DNA from: Nostocales cyanobacterium LEGE 12452
GTDB lineage: Bacteria > Cyanobacteriota > Cyanobacteriia > Cyanobacteriales > Nostocaceae
Assembly (NCBI GenBank): GCA_015206945.1
Contig: JADEXV010000028.1
Location: forward strand, 1-46,664
Direction of reading: 5' to 3'
DNA length: 46,664 nucleotides
Shown here: in pieces, positions 28,879-37,623 of the stretch
Position numbering within the stretch: position 1 is the stretch's first letter
Layout: every line of letters starts with the position of its first letter
Program-made: the position numbers and the translations under genes
Notes under the pieces: model-generated
Told to the model about the DNA's origin: nothing
Databases searched by the model: none
The model's input: only the letters and a program-made list of their open reading frames with translations

Positions 28879-30477
28879 TTAAGGATTGGAGACTTCTCTG
28901 GCTGTCGTATTTAGGGGGTTTAGCCCAAGGGTGGCGCGGTAAGCAGCGCGTTGAGACTCCAGCCCTACTTTGTTAGTAATCTGTTCCCATCTTTGTTCAA
29001 TCTGCTGCATTGCCTGCTCGGTTGTAATTTTGTTCCCTAAGAACTTAGATACAACGTCATCAAGAACTTCAAATTGATATTGTTGATTATGGGGAATGGT
29101 CAAACTCAAAACCATATTAGGACTATTCAAGCTGATGCCGAGCGCTGCGAGATAGTTGTTGGCTGCTTCAGACGACATCCCAGATTTAATCCAGGGATCT
29201 GAGTTTTTAAATTGCGAAATTCGGTAGGGATTGAAGCCCGTTGCCCCAATCGTCACATCCACGTTAGCCTGAGCAGGTTGACTCATGTAAGAGAAAAACG
29301 CATAAGCGGCATCCTTCACTTTTGATGCTGTCTTGGCATGAATTACACTTGTCCAACCGATATTGGCAGCGTAGGGTGCATGATTGACACCATCAATAGC
29401 GTAAGGACAGGTAAACTTATCGCAGGCAACTAGTTTGTTAGTCTTGCGATCGAGTACTTGAGTACTGCCTGGAGTGATGACAGCCCCTACTTTATCCATC
29501 ACTTTAGACACGGATCGATCGATGGCTAAGGGCCCAACATCGCCCCAATCGATGGTCAGGGCGCACCTGCCAGTAATAAATAATTCTCTAGCTTTGGAAT
29601 TACCTAGATTTTTATCCTGGGGAATTCCATAGTCCATCGCTTGTTTATAAATATCCAGTGCTTTGGCAAAGGCGGGATTGTTCACCAGAGGCTTCATTGT
29701 ATCTGGGTCAAAAAATGTCCCTTGTGCGGTTCCCTGAGATTGCAAAAAAGGAGTAGCAATGGATATCAATAGGCTTGTGTTACTATCAGCAGCACCCTTG
29801 GACATACAAGAGCCATAGTCTGGTGTACCGTCACCATTCAAGTCTTTGCCGTGAAACTGTTTGGCGATCGCCAGATACTCATCCCAGTTTGTCGGAGGCG
29901 TTAACCCCGCTTGCTTTAACAAATCAGTGCGGTAATAAACCATGTGAAAGTCCCCATCCAACGGAATACTGTAGATACGTCCTTTATAAGTCGCACTAAA
30001 ATTCCGAAAGATCGGTGCAATATCTTCCCACTGTATGGCTGCATCAGACTTGACTCGCGCCGTTAAATCTTCCACAAAGCCAGCATCGATAAAGTCAATC
30101 AGCGATGAAGGTAAAATAATTGCCATATCGTACTTTGAAGCACTGCTAGACCAGTCCTTTTGCACTATGTTGTGTAAATTTTGAAAAGGAACGCCCGTCA
30201 GATTGACCTTCGCTCCAGTCAAGGCTTCAAACCCAGCAATGCGTCTCTTTGTACCTGTACGAACGGTTTCATCCTGAGTGATAACGTTAATTGTTACACC
30301 GTCAAAGTGTTGTGCAGTTTGCTTGCTCTGGGTGGGCTGTGGTGCTACAGAGATTTGAGAGTTGGGTGGAGAGAAACTGCAACCTGGAATCCCTAAGCTT
30401 AACCAGAGGGCGGCCAGAAAAATCAGACAATATCGAACTCGCTGCCATTGAGAGCGAAAGTTTTGCCAATTAGACAT
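28879..30477 (-). CDS. Extracellular solute-binding lipoprotein, family 1 (orphan)
   Basis: A protein of 532 residues of the sugar-type (family 1) ABC substrate-binding class. The lipoprotein signal ends at lipobox IPGC with Cys33. The body has the family's look: TKRRIAGFEALTGAKV near the start, IYSIPLDGDFHMVYYRTDLL and WDEYLAIAKQF. An EF-hand-like loop DLNGDGTPD (Asp212, Asn214, Asp216, Asp220) could bind calcium. A strong AAGGAGG lies upstream of ATG 30477. No ABC permease or ATPase of the sugar type is adjacent. Instead the gene heads a run of histidine kinase genes in the same direction, so it may serve sensing. The ligand is unknown. Confidence 0.88.
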   Translation of the reverse strand: MSNWQNFRSQWQRVRYCLIFLAALWLSLGIPGCSFSPPNSQISVAPQPTQSKQTAQHFDGVTINVITQDETVRTGTKRRIAGFEALTGAKVNLTGVPFQNLHNIVQKDWSSSASKYDMAIILPSSLIDFIDAGFVEDLTARVKSDAAIQWEDIAPIFRNFSATYKGRIYSIPLDGDFHMVYYRTDLLKQAGLTPPTNWDEYLAIAKQFHGKDLNGDGTPDYGSCMSKGAADSNTSLLISIATPFLQSQGTAQGTFFDPDTMKPLVNNPAFAKALDIYKQAMDYGIPQDKNLGNSKARELFITGRCALTIDWGDVGPLAIDRSVSKVMDKVGAVITPGSTQVLDRKTNKLVACDKFTCPYAIDGVNHAPYAANIGWTSVIHAKTASKVKDAAYAFFSYMSQPAQANVDVTIGATGFNPYRISQFKNSDPWIKSGMSSEAANNYLAALGISLNSPNMVLSLTIPHNQQYQFEVLDDVVSKFLGNKITTEQAMQQIEQRWEQITNKVGLESQRAAYRATLGLNPLNTTAREVSNP

Positions 30478-30498
30478 TTAGATGATTCCTCCTTACAG

Positions 30499-30625
30499 TT
30501 ATGAATCTAAAATTCCTGTAACAGTTTTAACTGGTAAGGTAAGGACAAACCGTGGGATTTTTACTAATACAGAAGTGCAGTTCAGGTTGCCACGCTGGGT
30601 TTCCTTGATAATTTGACGATCGCTC
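30499..30625 (-). pseudogene. Decayed C-terminal tail of a histidine kinase (HATPase_c end)
   Basis: On the minus strand, from a CGTCAAATTATC motif to TAA at 30499-30501, the sequence translates to RQIIKETQRGNLNCTS followed by a diverged end. By hand, 14 of 31 residues match the C-terminus of the double-PAS kinase at 10576-12474 (QIITETHRGKLECHS...FVITIP). The preceding GCGATC has lost four bases relative to the intact kinases, breaking the frame. Upstream coding sequence is gone, and potD starts 195 bp away on the other strand. Confidence 0.6.
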
Positions 30626-30819
30626 GTTCGTTTTGTTAATTTTTATAACTCAAGCTTGATTAAAAACCGTGCCTAACACCAGTTGACAGCAGTAACTTAT
30701 TAACAGTTGCACAGGTAGATACACTTAAGCTAATCTTTAAGCTACCTATGGACACTCCAATTAAAGGCATATTTAGAATCAATCGACAACAATACAAAAG
30801 ATGATTAACTATTAACTTA
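30626..30819. other. Spacer before potD
   Basis: AT-rich sequence between the kinase remnant and potD. It presumably contains the potD promoter. I see no strong ribosome site before ATG 30820, no clear operator and nothing coding. Confidence 0.35.
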
Positions 30820-31905
30820 ATGACTAACAGACGCCAATTTTTAAAAGGGGTGACAGCACTTTCTAGCTTATCTTTAGGTGGTTGTGGCTGGAGGCTGGCT
30901 GAAGTACGTGCTAATTCTAATACCGATGGTCAGCGTGACCAACTTTATATTTTTACCTGGACACAATATACTGACAATCAATTACTGAAAACTTTTAGCA
31001 GCCAAACTGGCATAAAAGTGCTAGCAGATGTATATGATTCCAATGATGTCATGCTGGCTAAATTGCAAGCTGGAGGCGGTGGCACTTATAGCATCATCAA
31101 CCCATCTGACTATATGGTGCAGAAGATGGTAGACAAAGGTTTGCTAACAGAAATAAATCACGATCGCTTAATCGGTCTAGAGAATTTATTTCCCCGGTTT
31201 CAAAATCCTAGTTATGACCCCAATAACCGCTACAGTATCCCTTTTAACTGGGGGACGACAGGTTTCCTTTACAATTCCGAAAAAATCAAAGATGCACCAC
31301 AAGACTGGGATTATCTTTGGCAAAATCAAGAGCAACTTAATCAGCGAATTACTTTGCTCAATGATGTTCGAGAAGTCATGGGTGCAACCTTACGAATGCT
31401 CGGTTATTCTTACAACTCAAAAAATGAACAAGAAATCAAACAAGCTTATGAAAAATTGAAGGTGCTAAAACCTGCGATCGCACGTTTTGACACCGATGCT
31501 TGGCAAAATCAAATTCTGGCAGGAGATTTACTGCTAGCAATGTGTTATTCAGCAGATGCAGTGAAAATCTCTCAAGAAAATCCTAAACTCAAATATGTGA
31601 TTCCTCGCAGTGGTTCTTCATTATGGACAGACACTATTGTAATTCCCAAAACCGCCCCCAACCAGGCTGGGGCTTATGCTTGGATTAACATGATTTTGCA
31701 ACCAGAAATAGCATCCCAAATTACTCAACGCCTAAATATTTCTACGCCGAATAGCGCTGGATTTGAGCAATTGCCAAAAACAATCCAAAACAACACTAAT
31801 TTGTTTCCGCCAGAGTCACTGTTAAAAAATTGTGAACGTGTTACACCTGTAGGAGAATTTGAAGAGGTTTACGATCGTTATTGGACTCAATTAACTAGCA
31901 GCTAA
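30820..31905 (+). CDS. potD: Spermidine/putrescine ABC transporter substrate-binding protein
   Basis: A protein of 361 residues. The N-terminus combines a twin-arginine-like start (TNRRQFLKG) with a lipobox ending at Cys22 (LSLGGCGW), suggesting a lipid-anchored periplasmic protein. The mature part opens with LYIFTWTQYTDNQLLKTFSSQTGIKV and contains the PotD-like segments YSIINPSDYMVQKM and YSIPFNWGTTGFLYN. It would deliver polyamines to the PotABC importer. potB follows 18 bp downstream. Polyamine specificity is from family resemblance; other small cationic or organic ligands are possible. Confidence 0.87.
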   Translation: MTNRRQFLKGVTALSSLSLGGCGWRLAEVRANSNTDGQRDQLYIFTWTQYTDNQLLKTFSSQTGIKVLADVYDSNDVMLAKLQAGGGGTYSIINPSDYMVQKMVDKGLLTEINHDRLIGLENLFPRFQNPSYDPNNRYSIPFNWGTTGFLYNSEKIKDAPQDWDYLWQNQEQLNQRITLLNDVREVMGATLRMLGYSYNSKNEQEIKQAYEKLKVLKPAIARFDTDAWQNQILAGDLLLAMCYSADAVKISQENPKLKYVIPRSGSSLWTDTIVIPKTAPNQAGAYAWINMILQPEIASQITQRLNISTPNSAGFEQLPKTIQNNTNLFPPESLLKNCERVTPVGEFEEVYDRYWTQLTSS

Positions 31906-31923
31906 AAGAATTAGGAGTTAGGA

Positions 31924-32820
31924 GTGATTAATTTGGAAAAAAATGAGATTTCTAAAATAGAAAAATTGCAGCGCCCCGTTACAAATTGGCTGCAACCTTT
32001 GGTATTGCTTGCACCATCTGGAATTTGGTTATTACTTTTGTTGGTGCTGCCAACTTTGATAATTTTTGAGTTGAGTTTAGTTGCAGATATCCGACCGGGA
32101 GATTTGGTCAATCCCAACGGATTCAAAAACTACATCCGAATATTTGACTCACTTTATGTGCAAGTAATTGGGCGATCGCTATTTTTTGCGTTTGGCACTA
32201 CGATAATTTGTTTAATTTTAGGCTTCCCCGTCGCCTATTGGATTGCTCAGATAGCGCCGCAGCGTTGGCGAAATTTACTGCTATTAGGTTTTGTTCTACC
32301 TTTGTGGACTTCTTCGTTACTCCGTTCTTATGCTTGGATTACAATTCTTCGTCCTACTGGTTTATTGAACAGTTTACTCAGCAATTTAGGCTTGCCTACT
32401 TGGGAATTACTTAATAATAGTCAAGCTGTATTAATTGGCATGAGTTATAGCTTATTACCTTATATGGTTTTGATTTTATATGCTTCTCTTGAAAAGCTAG
32501 ACAAGCGGTTGTTAGAAGCTGCGGCTGATTTAGGTGCAAATCCGGTGGAAACTTTTTTCCAAATAACCGTACCGCAAATTTTTCCGGGAATTGCGGCTGC
32601 TTCCATGCTTGTATTTATCACAGGCTTAGGGGATTTTGTCGATCCAGAATTACTCGGTGGTGCTTCTAGTATGACGGCAGCGCGGTTAGTTTATAATCAG
32701 TTTCTTGGAGCAACGCAAAATTGGGGATTTGGTTCAGCCTTGAGTATGACGTTAATTTTGCTTGTTAGTATTGCGATCGCACTTTTAATTAAGTTTGGGG
32801 AAGCTACACCTAAACGTTAA
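31924..32820 (+). CDS. potB: Spermidine/putrescine ABC transporter permease
   Basis: A protein of 298 residues with six or so membrane segments and the permease-ATPase coupling (EAA) loop EAAADLGANPVETFFQITVP near residues 198-218, which contacts PotA. The start is GTG 31924, supported by AGGAG at 31913-31917. It lies 18 bp after potD, so the two are co-transcribed in all likelihood. The second permease, PotC, which normally forms a heterodimer with PotB, is absent: the next gene is a Uma2-family protein. potC may be elsewhere in the genome, or the system may be incomplete. Confidence 0.87.
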   Translation: MINLEKNEISKIEKLQRPVTNWLQPLVLLAPSGIWLLLLLVLPTLIIFELSLVADIRPGDLVNPNGFKNYIRIFDSLYVQVIGRSLFFAFGTTIICLILGFPVAYWIAQIAPQRWRNLLLLGFVLPLWTSSLLRSYAWITILRPTGLLNSLLSNLGLPTWELLNNSQAVLIGMSYSLLPYMVLILYASLEKLDKRLLEAAADLGANPVETFFQITVPQIFPGIAAASMLVFITGLGDFVDPELLGGASSMTAARLVYNQFLGATQNWGFGSALSMTLILLVSIAIALLIKFGEATPKR

Positions 32821-32874
32821 AATTTTGGTCACTCACTTATAATAAAGGCATCAAACGCCAGCGAGACAACGGTT

Positions 32875-33582
32875 ATGCTCTCACCCGATCTCAAAAATGC
32901 GTTACCAACTACTGATGAACTTCCCTGTTCAGACGATACCCCAGTGGATAACGAAGATCAAAACTTTTTGCCCAATATTTTACTCTTCTTACTTAACTCC
33001 ATTTGGGCAAATCGCATGGATTGGTACTTCGGAGTAGATATGGGACTGTATCACACCACAGGAGTAAATCCCAGAGTACCTGTAGTTCCAGATGCTTTTT
33101 TAAGTCTGGGAGTAGAACGGAAAAAGGGTGGTAAATCACGCAAAATTTACGCAGTTTGGGAAGAAAATGGGATAGTTCCAATATTCACATTAGAAATGGT
33201 ATCCCATACTCCAGGAGGTGAATACGACGAAAAGCTAGATATATATAGAAAACTCGGTGTATTGTACTACGTAATTTATAACCCTGAGTTTTGGCGACGC
33301 GACCAACATCAACCCTTTGAAGTGTATAAGTTGCTCGATGGAAACTACCAATTACAAATAGGTGAACCTTATTTAATGCCAGAGGTGGGTTTAGGTATAG
33401 GGCGACACCAAGCTGTAATTGGCGGCATACAACAGGAATTTTTATGTTGGTATGACGAGCAAGGAAAGCGCTATTTGACAGATGCAGAACAGGCACAACA
33501 AGAACGGCAAAGAGCTGAACAATTAGCCGAGTATTTACGTTCTCTAGGTGTAGATCCAAATAATTTACCTGATAATTCGTAA
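32875..33582 (+). CDS. Uma2-family (DUF820) putative endonuclease
   Basis: A protein of 235 residues of the Uma2/DUF820 family, a PD-(D/E)XK nuclease-fold group greatly expanded in cyanobacteria. Recognisable parts: PVVPDAFLSLGVE (the PDxxF acidic motif), FTLEMVSHTPGGEYDEKLDIYRKLGV (the E..S..T...D...K..Y...G pattern) and YYVIYNPE. The C-terminus is a Gln/Glu/Arg-rich helix (AEQAQQERQRAEQLAEYL), common in this family. The biological role is unsettled; many members lie next to mobile sequence. The stop codon sits in a 10-bp repeat flanking a small inserted repeat. Confidence 0.85.
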   Translation: MLSPDLKNALPTTDELPCSDDTPVDNEDQNFLPNILLFLLNSIWANRMDWYFGVDMGLYHTTGVNPRVPVVPDAFLSLGVERKKGGKSRKIYAVWEENGIVPIFTLEMVSHTPGGEYDEKLDIYRKLGVLYYVIYNPEFWRRDQHQPFEVYKLLDGNYQLQIGEPYLMPEVGLGIGRHQAVIGGIQQEFLCWYDEQGKRYLTDAEQAQQERQRAEQLAEYLRSLGVDPNNLPDNS

Positions 33583-33627
33583 TGACGCTCGCGGACTCGC
33601 TAACGCTACGCTAACGTAATTCGTAAT
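33574..33627. repeat. Small dispersed repeat flanked by 10-bp direct repeats
   Basis: AATTCGTAAT is found at 33574-33583 and 33618-33627, flanking a 34-bp GC-rich insert with CGCTAACGCTACGCTAACG-like content. The left copy includes the stop codon of the Uma2 gene. The arrangement looks like insertion with target duplication. The insert lies between two convergent genes. Confidence 0.75.
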
Positions 33628-33636
33628 TAAAAATTG

Positions 33637-36600
33637 TTAATTATTTTTCACTATGATTAAATGATCTAAATCATCTACGTTACTGTTTATTAATTCTTTA
33701 ATTTTAGAGATAAACTCATGTTCTAAAAAAGGCTTAGTTAAGTAAGCTTTTGCCCCTAACTCTTTAGCAAGCTGACGATGTTTTTCAGCACTACGAGAAG
33801 TAAGAATTACTACAGGTATTTTAGCTAAATTTGTGTATTGGCGGAAATTGCTCAACAACTCAAAACCATTCATTCGTGGCATCTCTAAATCGGAGACGAC
33901 AACTTTAATTTCAGGATGTAACTGCAATTTTTCTAGAGCTTCTACACCATTTTGAGCTTGTATTACCTGATAGCCAGATTTTTGGAGAGTCAGAGAGAGG
34001 GTTTGCCGGAGACTAATTGCATCATCTACTACTAAAACAACTTTTGGTGATTTATAATCTGGCTCTTGAGAATAACTGGGTTGGGTTTCTATAGTTGTTG
34101 TAGAAGTCGAAGCCGCAAGCAATGGTGTAGATGAAAAAGTATGCCCTGAGATCGGCAAGGCTTTTTTATTTGATGAAGAAGCTACTGGTAGCGCCCTGAT
34201 ATCAAGTGTTGTTTGTTGGATTTCGCTAGATTTTACCAACAACAAAGCATCAATTACTAAGATGAGATTACCATTAGCTAAACTACTACAACCATAAATG
34301 TATTTTGGCGGTGCGATCGCATTTCCTAAAGGTCTGATTACCAGTTCTTGTTCGCCGATTATTTGGTCAACTTCTAAAGCAACCTTTCCCTGATTTCGCT
34401 GTAGCAAAAGCACCGGATTTTTCGCTACACTTGGATCGTGAGTATTTGAAGTGTTGTATGGAGTCTCATTATTAATGAATGAACCATTATAATTAATCAA
34501 CTTTGAAAGTTGACGAAGACTGACCATAGTCTCATCATTATCTATATTCAAATGTAAGACTTTTTTCCCTTCAATTTCTTTAATCTGTTGTTCAGAGGGA
34601 ATCAATATTTTTTCGATACTGTCTAACATCAGACCATAAACAACACCTTTGGCTTGAACTAGCATTAACTTTTCTGTAGTCATAGAAAAAGGAATTTTGA
34701 GGATGAATATTGTTCCTTGGTTGGGTAAGGATTGAGCTGAAATCGAGCCGTTGAGTGCGTGCATTTGAGTACGCACAATATCTAAACCCATACCGCGCCC
34801 AGAAATTTCACTTACTTTACTTGCAGTAGAAAATCCCGGCGAAAATATCAAATCTAAAAGTTCAGGTTCAGCCAGACTAGAAGCATAGCTTCTAGTTTTT
34901 TCTTCAGTTTGTATGGGATAAAGTTCAACAGCTTTTCTGCGAATTCTGTCTAAATTCAATCCCTGACCATCATCTCGAACTTCGATAATAGTTTGGCTAC
35001 CCTGATGATAAGCGCAGATTTCGATTAAACCTTCTTCTGGTTTACCAAGCTCTCGGCGAACTTGCGGAGCTTCAATACCGTGGTCAAAAGCATTACGCAC
35101 TAAGTGTAACAAGGGATCGTAGAGTTTTTCTGCGATCGCTTTATCTACCAGTACCTCACTACCAGTAAGTTTCAATTCTACAAGTTTGGCATGAACATTC
35201 CCCAATTTATTTACCATGTGGGGGAAACGATTCAGAATATTGCCCAAAGGCGACATTCGTGCTTCGACTACGCTATCTATAATATTAAGAGTTAAATTCT
35301 CTTGTTTATCACTAATTTGAGTAGCTTGTGTCAAAAGCAAATCAAGAGATTCTGTGGTTTCTTGTAGTTGCAGTGTCTCTTCTATTGCTTCATGCAATGT
35401 CATGTGAAATTCTGTATATACATCCATTTCTAGAGAGTCAAAATCCACTGCAAAACTTTGCGTTTGTTCTGATGTAATATTTTGTATTTGTAAAGGTAGA
35501 TCGCGTAACTCATTTAAAGTTGTTTGGTGTCTAGTGAGTTGCTGTACTAATTGCTCAATTATTTCTTTGACTTGCTCATCTTGTAAACTATGCCGTTTTT
35601 GATAAATCAGCAATTCTCCTGCCAGATAATTGAGGTGTTGCAGTCTCTCTGTATCTACCCGAATAAATGAAGGTTGGCGAAAGTTTTTAGTTTGAGCATA
35701 CTGTGATTTATCTTCTATTTCTTTGTTGATTTGTGTAGCTATCTCAGGCATGTTTTCAATAGCTGTTTTCGGAACGTCTATAACTATCTGCTCGCTGACA
35801 GTTAATGAATCAAGTTTTTCTGAATAATTATCAGTCTGGGTTGTTACGACTTCAACAGCAAGATTTTGCCTAGTTTCTTCTCCCCATATTGCTTCTAGCA
35901 AGTTATCAGTTGATTGAGAAGATACAATCTCTTTAATCACTAATAGGTTTTGTAATTTAGGACTATCAAGCCAATTTTTCTCTTCACTAGTAACAGGAGG
36001 ATAATTTTTGTATTCTTTTGCTAGTTTATGGATTTGATTTTGTAATAATTTAATTCCTGAAAGGTGGTTATCAGATGCTTTCAAAGAATATTGAAACTTT
36101 GCAACTGCAAATAGGATAATTAAGATTATGCCACGTCGATAAATACAAAGACTTTGACTATCTTCTTCATCTTGAACAAAATCAAGAAAGTCTTTCAGCC
36201 AACTTTCGATATAATTAAGCAGATTTTTTCTTTCTAACCTGGGAACTAGTAAAGTCAAACTTAGTTCCGCTTCTGGTATTTGCATCTGGTGATTAAACCA
36301 GCCATAAATATAACGGATTACTTTTAAATAAAACTTGGCAGTTTTTGGTTTTACCGATTCGCTCTTATTGTTATCAGATGTAGTGAGAAACTGATAAAAC
36401 TGTTCTTCATTAATGATAAATCTGTCAGTAAATGAATTATTTAGAAACTCTTCAGACAACTCATTATTTTCCACTATTGTGAGTTTTCGTAAACCTGATG
36501 AAGATTCTCCGCCAGATGTGCGATCGCCTGCTAATACTAATTTTTTTGCTTGTTGTAAATCTACTAGGGCAATTTCTGCAATTTGCTGTACCTGACTGGG

Positions 36601-37257
36601 ATTTGCTTGCAATGCTGAGAGAATCGTTTGGGAGATTTCTCTCAAACCAGGTAAATTTAGAGATTCTGCCAAGCCCAGAAATACTTCAGCTTGAGAGTGT
36701 AAAAACTCGATAAATTCGTCATTATTTGGTGGATTGTTAACAAAGTCAGCAATACTGTTTAGACGTTGTTCTACTCCTACTTCAAAAACAGATTGCACAA
36801 TATCAAATCCCAATTCTTCAGAAGTGGGGATATGAGATTCAGCACCAAATGCATCACCCAGTTTTTCTTGCAGCTGCGCGAACACTGAAGTCGCTCGGTG
36901 AAGCAGTTCTTCGTCATTAACAGTACTGCCTATTAGCTCAGTATTTAATGCTATACTCAAACACTCATAAGCTTGTAATAAAAGTGTTTGTAATTCTGCA
37001 TCAACTACCACTTTTGGATTGTATAAAGCCTTAAATACATCTTCTAAAAAATGGGCGATCGTCTTAATTAATTCTAGCCCAACGTTAGCTGCACCACCTT
37101 TAAGTGTATGAGTGGCTCGCATTAGATTGTGAATTTTAGCAATACTATAATCTTCCGACAAGCTAAATAGTTCTTGTTCAATAATTTGAACTAATTCTGG
37201 GGCTTCAGCTAGAAAGTAGATGTACCCTTGTTGGCGAATTTCGTTATCTGTAATCAT
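33637..37257 (-). CDS. pixL: CheA-type hybrid histidine kinase of the phototaxis (pix) cluster
   Basis: A protein of 1206 residues. Domains: N-terminal Hpt with phospho-acceptor His50 (ATHTLKGGAAN), a long variable region, a second helical segment with the dimerisation region (about 545-640), a CheA-type HATPase_c (N box HLVRNAFDHGIE, then VRDDGQGL and GRGMGLDIV), a CheW-like domain (about 880-1040) and a C-terminal receiver with Asp1123 in VVSDLEMPRMNG. This is the PixL layout (CheA plus receiver). It would take light-dependent signals from PixJ through PixI and phosphorylate PixG/PixH. ATG 37257 has no ribosome site on the coding strand; upstream lies a heptamer repeat. Confidence 0.92.
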   Translation of the reverse strand: MITDNEIRQQGYIYFLAEAPELVQIIEQELFSLSEDYSIAKIHNLMRATHTLKGGAANVGLELIKTIAHFLEDVFKALYNPKVVVDAELQTLLLQAYECLSIALNTELIGSTVNDEELLHRATSVFAQLQEKLGDAFGAESHIPTSEELGFDIVQSVFEVGVEQRLNSIADFVNNPPNNDEFIEFLHSQAEVFLGLAESLNLPGLREISQTILSALQANPSQVQQIAEIALVDLQQAKKLVLAGDRTSGGESSSGLRKLTIVENNELSEEFLNNSFTDRFIINEEQFYQFLTTSDNNKSESVKPKTAKFYLKVIRYIYGWFNHQMQIPEAELSLTLLVPRLERKNLLNYIESWLKDFLDFVQDEEDSQSLCIYRRGIILIILFAVAKFQYSLKASDNHLSGIKLLQNQIHKLAKEYKNYPPVTSEEKNWLDSPKLQNLLVIKEIVSSQSTDNLLEAIWGEETRQNLAVEVVTTQTDNYSEKLDSLTVSEQIVIDVPKTAIENMPEIATQINKEIEDKSQYAQTKNFRQPSFIRVDTERLQHLNYLAGELLIYQKRHSLQDEQVKEIIEQLVQQLTRHQTTLNELRDLPLQIQNITSEQTQSFAVDFDSLEMDVYTEFHMTLHEAIEETLQLQETTESLDLLLTQATQISDKQENLTLNIIDSVVEARMSPLGNILNRFPHMVNKLGNVHAKLVELKLTGSEVLVDKAIAEKLYDPLLHLVRNAFDHGIEAPQVRRELGKPEEGLIEICAYHQGSQTIIEVRDDGQGLNLDRIRRKAVELYPIQTEEKTRSYASSLAEPELLDLIFSPGFSTASKVSEISGRGMGLDIVRTQMHALNGSISAQSLPNQGTIFILKIPFSMTTEKLMLVQAKGVVYGLMLDSIEKILIPSEQQIKEIEGKKVLHLNIDNDETMVSLRQLSKLINYNGSFINNETPYNTSNTHDPSVAKNPVLLLQRNQGKVALEVDQIIGEQELVIRPLGNAIAPPKYIYGCSSLANGNLILVIDALLLVKSSEIQQTTLDIRALPVASSSNKKALPISGHTFSSTPLLAASTSTTTIETQPSYSQEPDYKSPKVVLVVDDAISLRQTLSLTLQKSGYQVIQAQNGVEALEKLQLHPEIKVVVSDLEMPRMNGFELLSNFRQYTNLAKIPVVILTSRSAEKHRQLAKELGAKAYLTKPFLEHEFISKIKELINSNVDDLDHLIIVKNN

Positions 37258-37623
37258 AATTATGGAGTTGGGAATTGGGAATTGGGAGTTAGGAGTTGGG
37301 AGTTTGGAGTTGGGAGTTTGGAAGTTGATATACCAATTAATTTTTCAGTTGTCTTGACTATTGAACTCAAAGTCAGAATTATTTCGTCTGCATAGATTAG
37401 TTCATTAGTTAAATCAATATTTACTAGTTTGGGCTGTTGTAGTAGACGTAACCAGTATTTGGTTTCCCTTTTCTGGCAATTAATCTTCTCCTATCTTTAA
37501 CTCAAAAGTTATAAGTAATTAAGGTCAAAGCATTTTTATATTTGGAAATCAAATGGTGATTTATATAATGAATGCTTTGACCAAATAACTCCTAGTTCCT
37601 AACTCCTAACTTCTAACTATTTT
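37258..37623. repeat. pixJ-pixL spacer with heptanucleotide tandem repeats
   Basis: A spacer of 366 bp between pixJ and pixL. Eight consecutive 7-bp units of the TTGGGAG type (TTGGGAA, TTAGGAG, TTTGGAG variants) fill 37268-37323, directly before the pixL start. A second run of related units in opposite sense (CTCCTAA-like) is at about 37585-37618, just after the pixJ stop. The middle is AT-rich with no frame and no clear promoter. Confidence 0.75.

Noticed and set aside
32838-32843. TATAAT before the Uma2 gene as a promoter
   Set aside because: No acceptable -35 element at the right distance; AT-rich sequence alone explains the match.
37268-37323. Possible CRISPR-like repeat array before pixL
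   Set aside because: Contiguous 7-bp units without unique spacers; typical cyanobacterial heptamer repeat.
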